Assembly: GCF_041296385.1 (NCBI RefSeq) | Contig: NC_091023.1 | Coordinates: forward strand, 3,224,924-3,288,923 | Length of the DNA stretch: 64,000 nucleotides | From: Aphelocoma coerulescens | Taxonomy: Eukaryota > Chordata > Aves > Passeriformes > Corvidae | Direction of reading: 5' to 3' | Position numbers and translations under genes: made by a program | Part shown: positions 51,901-63,339 of the stretch, piece after piece | Numbering within the stretch: the stretch's first letter is position 1 | Layout of the letters: the number at the start of each line of letters is the position of its first letter | The notes under the pieces: model-generated | What the model saw: the letters and a program-made list of their open reading frames with translations, nothing else | Database searches by the model: none | Told to the model about the DNA's origin: nothing

Positions 51901-54242
51901 GCCACATGCAGACCCCACCAATCTCCTTGGTCTTTCATTTAAACTGAAGCTGCCACTGGTGTGATGGTTTTCCAAAGCACATCACCCTGCCTGCCTGGAG
52001 GTCCTTCCTAAGCTGACATCCTCCTGCTGCACCTTTTCTGTCAAGTTTAATGGGTGCAGTAACAGTCCATTTATTTCTTTAGTGTTCCCAAAATGGCAAC
52101 TCTGAGTGATGTGTTATGGGGCAAACAAATCACACACACCCAGTGCCATCCTGAAGGCAGATGTGGATCACAATATGCTCTGGAAGAACTATCAATCCCT
52201 GCTGCTGCAAGAACACAGGCTCTGCAGACCTCTCCATCTTATTACCTCAAGGCATCCCACAATATTTTAATAGTTGTTTACTCAAATAAAGGATTACACA
52301 GTGCCATTCTGCCTCCAAATACTCAGACACGTTCAGCACACCGAGCTCATCTCCAGCTTAACTGAATGCTCCCAGTAGACCCATTTTGTCTGGATGTGCC
52401 CCAAAGCAAACAACAGCCAGATTTTGTCCCTGGAGACACAGGGAGCAATGAAGGTTTGAATTAGCCAGGCCAAAACTATGGTTACTGCCTGGCACGGCCA
52501 GTTTTAAGAAGCAAGAGTGACTGATCTCTGCAGGACATGGTCCATGGAGGTGCCAGTCTCCATGCAGAAATGGCAGGCTTCTTGTCCCAGGGGTGACAAA
52601 CAATGCATTATCATGGCATGGTGCTTGTTCCTGTGCCTGGGATGGATGGATGGATGGATGGATGGATGGATGGATGGATGGATGGATGGATGGATGGATG
52701 GATGGAAAGATATCTGCCTTCCAGCCCAGGGAGCAAGCAGGGAGTGGTGACATGGAGGGAACTCTGCTGCACCTCAGCCCAGCAAAGGTGAGTGAGGAAG
52801 GTGTCCAGGGGAAGAGCCAAGGGCAGGGATTGAGGAGATCCCCAGGGAGGAGTGTGGGAAAAAAGAGACCGGGGGGAGCAGAGGAGGGTTGCAGGTACAC
52901 AGGGTGCAGGTCAGTGCACTCACAGAGTCTGTGCCTGACCACTGCAGGGCTCCTGTCCCCATCACCCCCTGGGCTTGCAGAGTTGTCACTGCCTCCAGTG
53001 TGACATCCACACACACACTGTGGGAATAAGGGGGCTGAACAAACAAACCTCTCACGGAGCAAACTGAGCACCTTTCCCTCCTCTTACAACAAACTTCCAT
53101 CATTTCTGCAAGATCTGCAGATCTTGTGCTTGGAAACAAATGAGCTCTTGAAATGTTTCAGGGTTTTTACTGATTGAAGGCATATAGGATCTTCACCTGG
53201 AGCATACACACCCTGTTTTGAACACAGTGTGACTGCTCTCCCAGACAGCAGCACAGGGCCAGTGGGGGATTTGCTACCAGACCTTGCTTCCAGTACTCAT
53301 TCCAGAATGAGTAAGCCTGCTTGAAAGTCTGCTGAGAACAACAACTACATTTCAGGCTCTCTATGCTTCAAATACATGTCATGGAAATTATGAGAATTTC
53401 AAGAAGCATTTGGACAATGTTATCACACACTTGGTGTGATATTTGGGGTTGTCCTGTGCAGGACCAGGAGTTGCACTCGATGATCCCTGTGGATCCCTTC
53501 CAGCTCAGAATATTCTGATTCTATGTCTGCAAACCTGCACTGAGGTTTCACCCCTGCTAGGCACCCACCACCCTGGCACATCTCTGTGAGAGCCTTAAGC
53601 TGTGTTCCCTCAGCATCACACCCTGCCTTTGTCACAACACTGCAAGTCTCTGACCTGAACAGCATCATCAAATTGCTTAGGCTGGAAAAGACCTTTAAGA
53701 TCTGGCAAAGCAAAGCTCAAGAGAGAAAACCCCAACTTGAATGTTGTGCTGAAGTTTCCTGAACGAGCCTGGGAGACTTTTGAGAAGCACTTGGGAGCTG
53801 ACTGCTAAGACACAAAACTCTTAAGAAGCCAAAAACCCTATGGAGCACTTGGCAGGGCTGGTGCCAGAGGTTCCACTTGCCTTTCCAGCCTGTGCTATCT
53901 CCCCTTTGGGAAGAAAACATGGAAAACTACCTCTGTTAGAGGTACAGCTATGGATGCTTTAAGGCTTGGGACCCCCTTCTTGGTCCTTTGGCTTAAGCCG
54001 AAAATAACAGACATCAGCATCAAACTAACAAGGTTCTTTTAAATTAAGATATCTGGAACACAGGCAAAAACATTAATGGCAAAATGTTCCCTTCCCTGGA
54101 GCAAATTGTAACTAACTCCATAGGTTATTAACAACTTCCAGGAATTTTGAACCAGACCTTCCTGCAAAGCAAGTTTTAATTCGGCACCCTGAGCACTCAG
54201 CTCCCTCTGCCCTTACCTTGGAGTGCACCCAGGGCTTTTCAT
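48903..54242 (-). CDS. GAL3ST2: Galactose-3-O-sulfotransferase 2, complete
   Basis: Coding exons in transcript order: 54242-54217, 50658-50572, 50120-49841, 49763-48903; total 1254 nt = 417 residues plus TAG, all GT-AG, phases 2, 1 (codon split AG|C) and 0. The enzyme moves sulfate from PAPS to the 3-OH of terminal beta-galactose on O- and N-glycans in the Golgi. Seen: short cytosolic N-terminus MKSPGCTPR, a signal-anchor about 12-30 ([18 protein letters not shown]), the 5'-phosphosulfate loop [12 protein letters not shown] (60-71), [10 protein letters not shown], the 3'-phosphate motif [14 protein letters not shown] (140-156), NMWFDFG-type NIMWFDFG, and the C-terminal [15 protein letters not shown] and [11 protein letters not shown] blocks. 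Human GAL3ST2 has 398 residues; the extra length is in the stem. The 26-nt first coding exon is supported only by frame, splice signals and the signal-anchor fit. Position between NEU4 and D2HGDH separates it from GAL3ST1, 3 and 4. Confidence 0.93.
51292..51370 (+). repeat. CR1 3' end (sense)
   Basis: aaggtgtccctgcacatggc, gggatggtctttaacgtctc and ttccaactcaaaccatccta follow CR1 3' UTR order. Confidence 0.75.
52640..52706 (+). repeat. (GGAT)n microsatellite
   Basis: Uninterrupted tetranucleotide array of about 16 GGAT units, in GAL3ST2 intron 1. The lack of interruptions suggests it is young and length-variable. Confidence 0.97.
53430..53528 (+). repeat. CR1 3' end (sense)
   Basis: gttgcactcgatgatccctg, tggatcccttccagctcaga and atattctgattctatgtc are CR1 3'-terminal text. 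Confidence 0.8.
53664..53702 (-). repeat. Small CR1 remnant (antisense)
   Basis: ttaggctggaaaagaccttt aagatc resembles the inverted CR1 3' end; under 40 bp remain. Confidence 0.45.
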
Positions 54243-55954
54243 GCTGCTGCGAGCTGAGAAGTATCTCCTTTGCAAATTGACTCCAGTGCCTGTTTGTCTC
54301 CTCTGACTTTTCGTGGCCACGTCTCTATTTCTAGCATCCCTTCACTGCTATAAATGGCTGGGATAGGTGAGGACAAAGGGAGTGGCCAGGTGTTCCCAGA
54401 AGTGGGTGGGAGTTAATTAATAAGCCATGAAAATCGCTGGTATGGCAGGACACAGGTAAAAAGGTGCCTCGGGACATGGCATTTGCAGCAGCTTTGTTGG
54501 GAAGGAAAGGTTTAACAGGGATTCCTTAGTGGGGATTCCTTTCTCTCCTGGCTGCAGGAGGGAGGCGCTGGGGGCGGGATCCGGGCAGGATCCGGGCAGG
54601 GGGCTGGTGGAGGGCATTGAACCTTCGTCATCCTGCACAATATCACATCACCAGGGGCCACGGTCAGTGCCTGCTGTCCCTTTTCTCTGCTTCTTGCTCA
54701 GGACAGGAATTCTTTGCCAGATACATTTGGCAAGAGCAAATTAGGGACAACAGCCAAACAGGAATGGAGTTCACCTACGGAAAATTCCTCTTAAATTTAG
54801 ACTTCAAACTTTTTGGTAAAAATGCAATTACTGTAGCTGGAGGTTAAGAGCTTAACAGACTTGGCTGTATCCAGGCCTTGGGAGGGAGAACTCTTGCCCC
54901 TAAAGGGGCATTATTTTATGCTTTGTCTCTGGTGTTATTAACAACTGTTACAATTCGTATTATGCAGGAATTTTAGATTCCACTGAGGCTGCTGTACACC
55001 AGCACTTCACAAACGGGGTTTGATGGCTGCAGTTCGCCCTGGGAGAGCAGAATTTGTCCTGCAGGTCTGGAGGTGGGATCATCTCCCTGCTCCCCATACC
55101 AGGATGAAGCCAATGCTCTCCTCATTTGGGCAACAAAAAGTGTACCCACACCTCCCAGCCTGGATTTGGGGGGGGATTGAGTTGTTGCTTTTGGTCTTTT
55201 ACAGCCATGCCACGTTCCATGCACCTCCTGGTGGTCTCCTTTCCCTCTCCACACACAGTGCCACCTTTCTAAACCTCCTATGCTGTTGGCCCAATGCACC
55301 TCGCCAACAGCCAAATCCTCAGCACTCTGGGATCCTTCACCTACGTTGCTACATTTCCAGAGCACCCAAATACACAGCATTTCTTTTTAAATCACAGCTT
55401 CCCCAGACCAGCCCCAAATTCAGTGCTTACCAAGATGCAGAGATTAGCAAGGTGTAGGGTTGCTTTTCTTGAGTTTCTTGGTAGAACCTGAGTCAATGTG
55501 CTCTTTTATGGAGAATTTCTAGGGTTACTCTTGGCATAGCACCAGCTGCTGCTGGCAGGGGGGGCACATTTCAGCGACCTCTTTCTCCTGTTACATTACA
55601 CACGTCAGCTGTGCCATTTCTCGCTCAGGAGCTGCTAGAGCCCACGGATCACAAAAGCCCATTTTTTACACTTTTACAATTGATTCATTGCTCTCTCCTG
55701 GGGTGTTGTACACGAATCATCAGCTTTGGTTACGCCAAAAAAAATAAATGGTGCCAGGCACGAGTACTTGTCTGCATGTGGGGGTGGGCTGCTCGGAGAC
55801 CGGGGCAGGGAAAGTCAGCCAGGTGACGCAGGATTAGTGAGCTGGGGTGGGATGCTGCATTCGTCACTCCATCCTGCCTCTGCCTCCTCTTGGGGGTCAG
55901 GCCCTGGGGGAGGTCAGCGCCGTGCAGCGGGATGGGAGAATCAGAAGGTGGAAG
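54243..55954. other. GAL3ST2 5' flank and intergenic DNA
   Basis: Holds the GAL3ST2 5' UTR and promoter on the minus strand; no CpG island and no certain TATA box is seen. The rest is unremarkable unique-looking sequence. Confidence 0.45.
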
Positions 55955-56400
55955 TGCAAAAACTTGTGGGTTGCGATAAAGGCAGTTTAACAGGTAAAGC
56001 AAGACCTGCATGTGCAAGCAAATCAACAGGAATTCATTCCCTGCTTCCCACTGCAGGCAGGTGTTCAGCCATCCCCAGGAAAGCTGGGCTCCATCATGCA
56101 TAACAGTGACTTGGGCATACCCCCCTTCCTCCTTCCTCCCCAGCTTTTATTGCTGAGCACGGTGTCCTATGGTGTGAGAGACCTCTGTGGTCAGTCGGGG
56201 TCAGCTGTGTCCCCTCCCAGCTCCTTGCACACCCCAGCTCCTCGCTGATGGGGGAGGGTGAGGAGCAGGAAAGACCTTGACGCTGTGCAAGCACCACTCA
56301 GCAACAGCTACAACATTCCTGTGCTTCCATTGCTGATCCAAACACAGATCCAGACCAGCCACTGTGAAGAAAATTAACTCTATCCCAGCCACAAACCATA
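55955..56400 (-). mobile_element. Solo LTR of an avian endogenous retrovirus
   Basis: Plus strand (inverted LTR) reads cttgtgggttgcgataaagg, cagtttaacaggtaaagcaa, gcaggcaggtgttcagccat, ccccaggaaagctgggctcc, ggggtcagctgtgtcccctc, ccagctccttgcacacccca and, at the far end, gaagaaaattaactctatcc cagcc. I recognise this order from a common avian LTR family. No retroviral gene adjoins it, so it looks like a solo LTR; the internal part has small deletions. Family name is not certain. Confidence 0.7.
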
Positions 56401-57125
56401 TACAGCACAGAGAGAGGCAAAACCAATAGAGAGAGCCAAGGCCTTACTGTGCCAGAAGACCACTGGTTCTAAGTGTGGAACATCCACAACATTCTAGTAT
56501 TTATGTCTGCCTCAGAAAAATTAGAATTTTGGACAAGAAATTCCTGTCACAATGATTCTTCCTAAAAATACACGTGCATGTACCCACCTTCTCCCCCTCC
56601 TATAAACAACAGTGCACCACTATGCAAAAGCATCTCTGAGAGCACAGAAGTAAGGTCTAGGAAAGATTTTATAAAATAACCCTACAGTAACTCCTCCCTT
56701 GTATTCCCTCAGGGAACTGCTCTACTGTTTAGTGAAACAGTAAAACTTACATGGAGCTTTAGGATCTTCACATGTAAGGAAGATGGTTAAATGGAGCTCT
56801 GCCAGAACAGTTGTGTGTCTCCCTTCTGAGCACCCTCTCCACACATGGCTGAAAAAGAGAAGTATGGAAAGTTCCGCTTCCCAAAAAGAGCCTTTCACGT
56901 GGAAAGCCTGCATTTTAAACACTGATGGTCAGTAGTTTAGGGGAAAAAAGAAAGAATGGTGTAGGAAAAGGGCAGAAAATATAAACAGCCTGATCCGGAA
57001 AGAACGAGCTGCATCAGCCTATCCTGGCAGAAAGCAAATCCTGTACATTTCTTTTCCAACAACATCATGGACTTCCCATATTTGTGCATCACCCCACACC
57101 CAAGCAGCACAGGCTAACTTTTCAC
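56401..57125. other. Intergenic DNA without recognised features
   Basis: AT-rich sequence between the LTR and the next CR1 copy. Nothing is recognised. Confidence 0.5.
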
Positions 57126-57345
57126 AGAGCCACAGAATTCCAGAAGCATTTGGGTTGGAAGAGACCGCCAAGACCATTGAGTTCAGCCTGTGACCAATTC
57201 CCACCTCGTGACCAGCCCAGAGCACTGAGTGCCACATCCAGGCATTCCTTGAACACCTCCAGGAGTGGGGACTCCAAACCTCCCTGGGCAGCTCCTTCCA
57301 ATGCCTGACCACTGTTTCCATGACAAAATTCTCCCTCTTTGCTGA
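57126..57345 (-). repeat. CR1 LINE fragment (antisense)
   Basis: gagccacagaattccagaag, tttgggttggaagagaccgc, gtgccacatccaggcattcc, ttgaacacctccaggagtgg and ggactccaaacctccctggg: the inverted CR1 3' region, like the copies at 11945 and 17296. Confidence 0.85.
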
Positions 57346-57947
57346 TGATGGCATTGCTCACTTCACCCCAGAAGAGGATGATCAGTTCCTCTCTGACTGG
57401 TCCTGAGGGATGAAGGGAGAGGTGGGGAGTGTGCTATAGTGGAGAGAAAGGGTTGAACAGACAAGACTGGAGAGCAGGACTAGATAATGCCAGGCCATGT
57501 AACATGTGGAGGTATTTCTGTCAAAAGCATCCATGTGGCCAAGCTGAGAGAGGTGTGATCTTAGAACTGTATTGAGAAGGGTGTTGCAACACATTGCTGA
57601 GCCCAAGCCAGCATCCTCAGTGCAATCCGACAGCGTGCAGCCTTGTAGAGATTGTGTTCTGCCTTAAAACTGAAGAAAGCGCTCTTTAGGATGGTTTTTC
57701 TTCAAAGAAAAAGGGTCTGGATAGAACAGTTATTTCACTGCTCTGTGGAAGAGCCAACATCACCTTAAAGCAGGTAGTGGAGAAGATGGCTTCTGCGTAA
57801 GACATCACCTTTCCTACTCTCATGCCACCCAGGAAGGCTTCCCAAACCAGTACACCTGAGTGAAAGCCATCAATTGGCACCCTCTGAGCCCAGCCTGAGC
57901 CAGCTTATTATTACCTGTCTCACAGCCCACCCAGGCAGTCCAGGAGA

Positions 57948-58062
57948 ATCATGGAGTCACCGGATGCTTTGGGCTGGAAGCTCATCTTGTTCCAACCCCC
58001 TGCCATGGGCAGGGGACACCTTCCACTAGACCAGGCAGCTCAAATCCCTGTCCAGCCTGGAG
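57948..58062 (-). repeat. CR1 3' end (antisense)
   Basis: agaatcatggagtcaccgga, ttgggctggaagctcatctt, gccatgggcaggggacacct and tccactagaccaggcagctc. Confidence 0.85.
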
Positions 58063-58435
58063 AAGATTGTGGGAAAGAGCATCAAAGGTGCTGCTGACAT
58101 CCACTGCTCTCCTCATGCTGACAGAAAACATCCTTTTGTTGAAAAAGGTTGTCAGATTAGTGACACTATTTACCTTTGGCAAATCCCCGGCTATTTCTAA
58201 TCATCACCTGCTTCATGTGGATAAAAGAGAGCCTGGGTTAAGAATGATGTGTCGGTAAACACGGATATGACTAGCAAACAGCAGGTAAGCTGGAAGATGA
58301 AGGACTCACTGTCCTCTGTAGTAGAAGGGTGACAATGTGGTATTGTACAACAAACCATAAATTACAATCTCTTTGTAGAAGCAAATAAAACTAAACCCCA
58401 AAACCAACAAAACCCTCCATGTTACAATAGAACAG

Positions 58436-59215
58436 TTCTGCTGGAAGGAACTTAGGACAACCATCTGGTCCAGCTGCCCGACCAGTTCAGGGCTGCCCTA
58501 GAGTGACACCATTGCCCAAATGACTCTTAGACACTGACAGTCTGGGGCATCAACCACCTCTCCAGGAAGCCTGGTGCAGTATTTGATTATACAGAAAGAA
58601 AGAGTTTCTCTTTAAAGAAACACTTCCTGATGTCCGGCCTGAACCTCCCCTGGCCCTGCTTTGAGATCAGCATTCCCGTGAGATCGGCACTTCCCTCTCC
58701 ATGCCCCCTCCTCAGGAAGCTGCAGAGGGGGATAAGGCTGTCCCTCAGCCTCCTTCTCTCCAAACCAGACAAACCCAGAGCCCTCAGCCTCCTCCCAGGA
58801 CACGTCTTCCAGCCCCAGCACCAGCGTGGTTCTCCTCTCCTGGACACACTCAAGCACCTTCCCATCATCTTTAATGCTGGAGCGCTGTGGGTGAGGCCGC
58901 CCCAGTGCTGGGCACAGCCGGACCATCCCCTCTCCTGACCCGCTGGCCACGCTGTGTCCGGTGCCCCCCGGATGCCATTTGCCCTCCTGGCGATGGTTCC
59001 TACTGAGCTGCTGCCAACCAGCACCCCCAGATCCTTTCAGCAGGGCTGCTCCCAGCCGCTCCTCTCCCAGCTTACACTCGTGCTCGGCGTTGCTCCACCC
59101 TGGGCGCAGAATCCAGCACCTGGATTTAGTAACTCTGTGCCACTGGCAATTGCCTGATGTGCATCTATCCAGGTCCCTCTGCAAGGCCTCTTGTCCCTCC
59201 AGAGAATCCACAGCA
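58436..59215 (-). repeat. Long CR1 LINE fragment (antisense)
   Basis: About 780 bp of inverted CR1: ctgctggaaggaacttagga, catcaaccacctctccagga, cttcctgatgtccggcctga, tctccaaaccagacaaaccc, agagccctcagcctcctccc, cctgacccgctggccacgct and accaacccaga-type ending ccaggtccctctgcaaggcc. A 199-codon open frame on its sense strand is element sequence, not a host gene. Confidence 0.8.
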
Positions 59216-59223
59216 CTCCCAGT

Positions 59224-59340
59224 GCAGAGTCACAGAGTGGTTTGGGTTGGAAGGGACCTTAAAGCCCATACTCTACTTCTCCACTATGGGCAGGGACACC
59301 TTCCACTAGACCAAGTTGCTCCAAGCCCCATCCTTTTGGA
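59224..59340 (-). repeat. CR1 3' end (antisense), adjacent copy
   Basis: gagtcacagagtggtttggg, ttggaagggaccttaaagcc, gggcagggacaccttccact and agaccaagttgctccaagcc. It lies directly after the previous CR1 copy in the same direction, so two insertions sit head to tail. Confidence 0.9.
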
Positions 59341-60099
59341 TTATAACTCAGGGTTATCCCAGATCTTAACCAGCCAGATTGGGAGGGATAATTTCACACC
59401 TCTCTGTGAGAGCAAATCATGACGTGCTGTGAAGAACAGACTGAAAGTCAAGGAAGCAGGGAATAGGGGCATGCCTAGAGCCTGGCCCTGGCCAGGCAGG
59501 TGTCCTGGGATCCCCTCCCTCAGCCTGGCTGCTGGTATTTCTCCTCCAGTTGATAAAATCCAGAAGCTGGATCTCCAGCACCCTCTCTTCTCTGGCAGCA
59601 CTGCAAACCTGTACATGCGACAACACTGATGCTTATTTGGGACAGCCTGGAGGTGGCATCACTAAAGAGGCCATAACCAGATGCTGTTGTGGGCTGTGGG
59701 ATAAGTGTATTAGACAAAAGTGAGGAAGAGCAACACCTTCACTTAGAAGATTTGCATCCACAGGGTCTCCTGTGTCTCTGATGCTTCACTTGCACACCCC
59801 AAATGAGAAAATGCTTCCTTTGGCTGCCGTCACTGATAAATCAGAGCAAACCTAAGGGGAAGAGAGTTGGAATAGTCATACACACACAGTATCTCCATGT
59901 TTGGTTTCAATGTTCAGACTAAATAGGAATGTTCTTCAGCAAGAGCAGGCACCCCTGAAAAGAGCAACCACATTTCTTTACTGGTTCCATCCCACTAACA
60001 AAATCAAACATGGAGCACTCCACACTCTTGCTGATCCACCAGTGTGTTTATGGCTCAAGTACAGGTACGGAGCTGGAGCAGCCCTCCTCTGCTGGCTCC
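59341..60099 (-). other. D2HGDH: D2HGDH 3' flank / 3' UTR
   Basis: About 750 bp after the D2HGDH stop codon with no coding potential. No canonical AATAAA is evident on the minus strand. Confidence 0.4.
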
Positions 60100-63000
60100 T
60101 CAGCACGTGCTGCTCTCGAGAGCCGAGGGCAGCGTCTTGTAGGGGTTGAGGATCCCCTTGGGGTCCAGCATGGCTTTGAACTGCTGCATGAGCACCACTG
60201 CCTCGCGTGGTTTGCTGTACTGAATGAACTGCTTCTTCTTGAAGCCCAGCCCGTGCTCTGCACTGATGCTCCCACTGCATCTTGCAGTCCACTCATACAC
60301 AAAGGGCTCGATGGCATCCAGCAGGGAATGACTGTAGGACTCTGCCGTGATGTTCAAGTGCAAGTTCCCATCTCCTGGAAGAAAACATTGCACAGGTGGG
60401 TCTGGGAGAAAAACTTGGTGGCCCTGCAATGGATACTCATTCCTAGCTCCTCCACATTCTCAAACAACAGGGCCTTTGTTAGTCTGCAAACTGTGCAAAA
60501 AGGACAAGCTCACTGTCCTACAAAAATCAGCCTCTCCGTGCACAAATAATTCAAATAGGATCTTTGCTTTTCATGCTCCCGGTGCAATATTTGAGGAAGG
60601 GTTCCAAGTTAAGCTACTTTCAAACTCCGACTTCTGTGATTTTAAAATTCCCACTGTGCTGCATTAATGATTGTGCCACCACTGTGATGCCATGACAAAG
60701 ACTTCCCCAATGGCATTTCATAATGATCATTAGGTTTTAACGTGGCCCTTCATCACTTTTTCTCTCCCTATTATGTTTGTGCAATGCTCTAAATGCGCTT
60801 TGGCACCATGTCAACAGAAACAAAGAAAGCAGAACAATTTCTCCTTTTGCTGCTGCTTGTGACAGTATTTTATTAGGCACAGAGTTGCTGGGTACTCCGA
60901 AAGACGAAACACACAAAGATAAATACAACTTACTCACCCTCCTCCCGCAGGAACCTCTTCCTGCATCCTAGCAAACCCTCACAACACACACAACACACGG
61001 CTTAGTCCTTAAAGAGCTACCACAGGGAGCCTTTGTTATGCGACATGTCTTTCAAATGATCCTTAATCAAGTATGCTCAAGAGTGTTCCATGGTTTTTTT
61101 GTAAAGAACAGCTCTTCTAAGAGACCAATTTACCTGCTTGTAAAATCAGATTTGTTTCCCAGCATGCTGACAAATCTATCAGCCTTTTTGTGCATTTATC
61201 ACTATCACTCTTTCTCTCTCAGAGGGTTAATGGCTCACAAAAAATTGATTTCCAGGAGGATTAATCACTTTGGACAAGAAAGTGGTTATCTGCCAAATGT
61301 GTCTAAGTACATCAACCAAATTGATGGTCCAGTTGAACAAATTACATCTTTTAAAAGAAAGTACACAGCAAGAAGACACAGATGACCAGTTCCATGGTTC
61401 ACTGGCCAGCAACATGCCATCGCTGTATGGAGAACAGTCTGAAAGCAGTGCAATTCAAACACAAAGATCCTGACGCACCCTCCTCTTCCACAGCCCTCTA
61501 TTAAAGCCTCTCACTAATTGCTGCACGGTGAAACCTGCAGCACAGAAGGGCCATCACCGCCTTTCCCAGCACCCCCACTTACCCAAGTGGCCGTAGCCCA
61601 CCACATTTTTGGCACTCTGGCCCAGCCGAGCCCTCATATCAGTCACGAGGTCGTAGAGCTTTCCCACAGGCAGAGAGATGTCATACTTGTACACATAACC
61701 CTCGTGAGTGAGGGCCTCGGTGATCCTCTCCCGCAGGCCCCACAACATCTGAGGAATCAAGGATCACAGAAATCCATATAAACCAAGCAGCTCTTGGGTT
61801 CCATGCATATACCAAACATCAGTCTGAACACTTCCCTATATAAAACACAAATCCATGTCAAAGAGATTTGTGGAAGAGGAAATGCTGACTTGCCTTTATT
61901 TTCTTGCCGTCCGTTGCCACAGTTCCATCAGTGACCAAACCAGAAGCCATGGCCTGTTCTAGGAAGTTGTTCAATTTCTCCTCATCATGGGTTGAGTTGG
62001 AGCCCGAAGTTTCAATTAAAACATAAAAAGGGCTGTCTGAGAATGAGGGAGAACAAAGTAAGCAGATGCCTTGGAGCAAAACAGAGGAATTCAGGGCAGG
62101 TTTTGGAGCTTTCCCCACATGTTATGTGCCCAGACTCTCTGGTGCCAGGGAGGGCAGTCTTTTATCTGTAGGGCACTTCACTGACATGCTCTATCTTTTC
62201 TTTTGCAACCACTTTCCAGAAAGCTAGCAGTTTTGTGAGGACACATACAAGTAAAAAAATCTCATCTTTAAAGATAAAAGGTGGTTGGAATGGATAAACT
62301 AGATACAAAAATTATGAGGGATGCCCACACAATCACCAACTTTTGAAAAGTCAGTGAGTCAACTTTTTAAAATTAGTCCCTTTTTAAAAGTGTTTAAAAC
62401 TAGTTTAAAAATCCCCAAGAAGTACAGTGCCCCCTTCTACAGTGTGAATGTCACTGGTACCTGTCACTGGGCTGGACAGCTTGAGATGTCTCTCAACCAA
62501 TTCCATGCACTTCTCATCCATGAACTCATAAGCAGACAGGATCTCGCCCAGCATGGCTCTGCAGGTTGTGAATGTTTCCAGAACCTTAGCAAAACTCTGA
62601 CACCCTTCAGACAGAACACAGACAGGAATCAGGACCAAAAACAGACATCACCCCAAACCCTTTGGAGGTTTCTGAGAAGTAAACAATTTTCAGTGAAGGC
62701 TCCCTCACAAACAACTCTGGACCTGCTGAGGGACACCCAAAAGCAGCTTTTAAGCAGCTGTGCCTGGCCATGTACTCTGCTGATCCAGAGCCTGACCTGC
62801 AGATGTGACTTCTCAGCCTTGCCTTGTCACCTTGTTGCCCACCTGACTCCTGGATGGTGGCTGCCTCTGCCTACTGTCACAGTCTTGCTCTGCTCATCTC
62901 TTGAGCCTCTTGAGTGAGGGGACTGTCCCACCTGCCTCCTCACCCTGTTGAACTCCTGGCTCCACTTTCCTTACAGAACAACCTTCCCTTGCAGGTATTT

Positions 63001-63339
63001 CAACAGATATTAAATATCTGCACGGGTATTTTAGCACAGAGCCCTACACTATTACCCAGAACCAGCTGATGCTGGCAGTCCAGCTCAGCAGGCTGAGCAG
63101 TGCTTTTTCTTCTCCATCCCTGTTCCCAGCCTCTGAATTCAGGTGTGAAATCATTAATATCAGTTTCTACCTAGGAATGCCAGATTCACAGCCTTAGGCT
63201 TCTGAGGACAGAGTATGGAGACAGCAGTGATAACTCCCAAGGTGCCCTCGGATCCTATGAAGAGCTGCTTCAGGTCATAGCCCGTGTTATCTTTGCGCAG
63301 AGAGGTCAGACAGTCCAGAGCTGAGCCATCAGCCAGCAC
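60100..63339 (-). CDS. D2HGDH: D-2-hydroxyglutarate dehydrogenase, C-terminal part (partial, 5 exons)
   Basis: Exons in transcript order: 63339-63171, 62604-62461, 62036-61894, 61748-61583, 60374-60100; together 897 nt = 298 residues plus TGA, phases 1, 1, 0, 1. The mitochondrial FAD enzyme oxidises D-2-hydroxyglutarate to 2-oxoglutarate, passing electrons to ETF. Seen: end of the FAD-binding PCMH domain ([30 protein letters not shown]), then the substrate domain with [42 protein letters not shown], and the metal-site motifs [11 protein letters not shown] and [10 protein letters not shown], whose His, His and Glu bind the divalent metal; end [15 protein letters not shown]. The intron between 61893 and 61749 begins GC rather than GT. 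The N-terminal half, with the mitochondrial presequence and most FAD contacts, lies beyond 64000. LDHD is related but lacks this exact C-terminal text, and the GAL3ST2-NEU4 neighbours fit D2HGDH. Confidence 0.96.
61749..61893 (-). other. D2HGDH: GC-AG intron of D2HGDH
   Basis: On the minus strand the exon end AAAATAAAG is followed by GCAAGTCAG, and the acceptor is ttgattcctcag. Exon-intron context AAG|GCAAGT is the strong context that GC donors need. A GT donor keeping the frame is not available nearby. The intron is 145 bp. Confidence 0.85.

Larger units (their letters stand above)
50659..54216 (-). other. GAL3ST2: GAL3ST2 intron 1
   Basis: 3.6 kb with three CR1 pieces and a long GGAT tetranucleotide array. 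No other gene is recognised; open frames across the array encode only the repeat. Confidence 0.55.

Noticed and set aside
52593..53071. Open frames with repeated WMDG / SIHP peptides
   Set aside because: They are translations of the GGAT microsatellite and its flanks.
58612..59211. 199-codon open frame on the minus strand
   Set aside because: It lies entirely in a CR1 LINE fragment and has no resemblance to a host gene.
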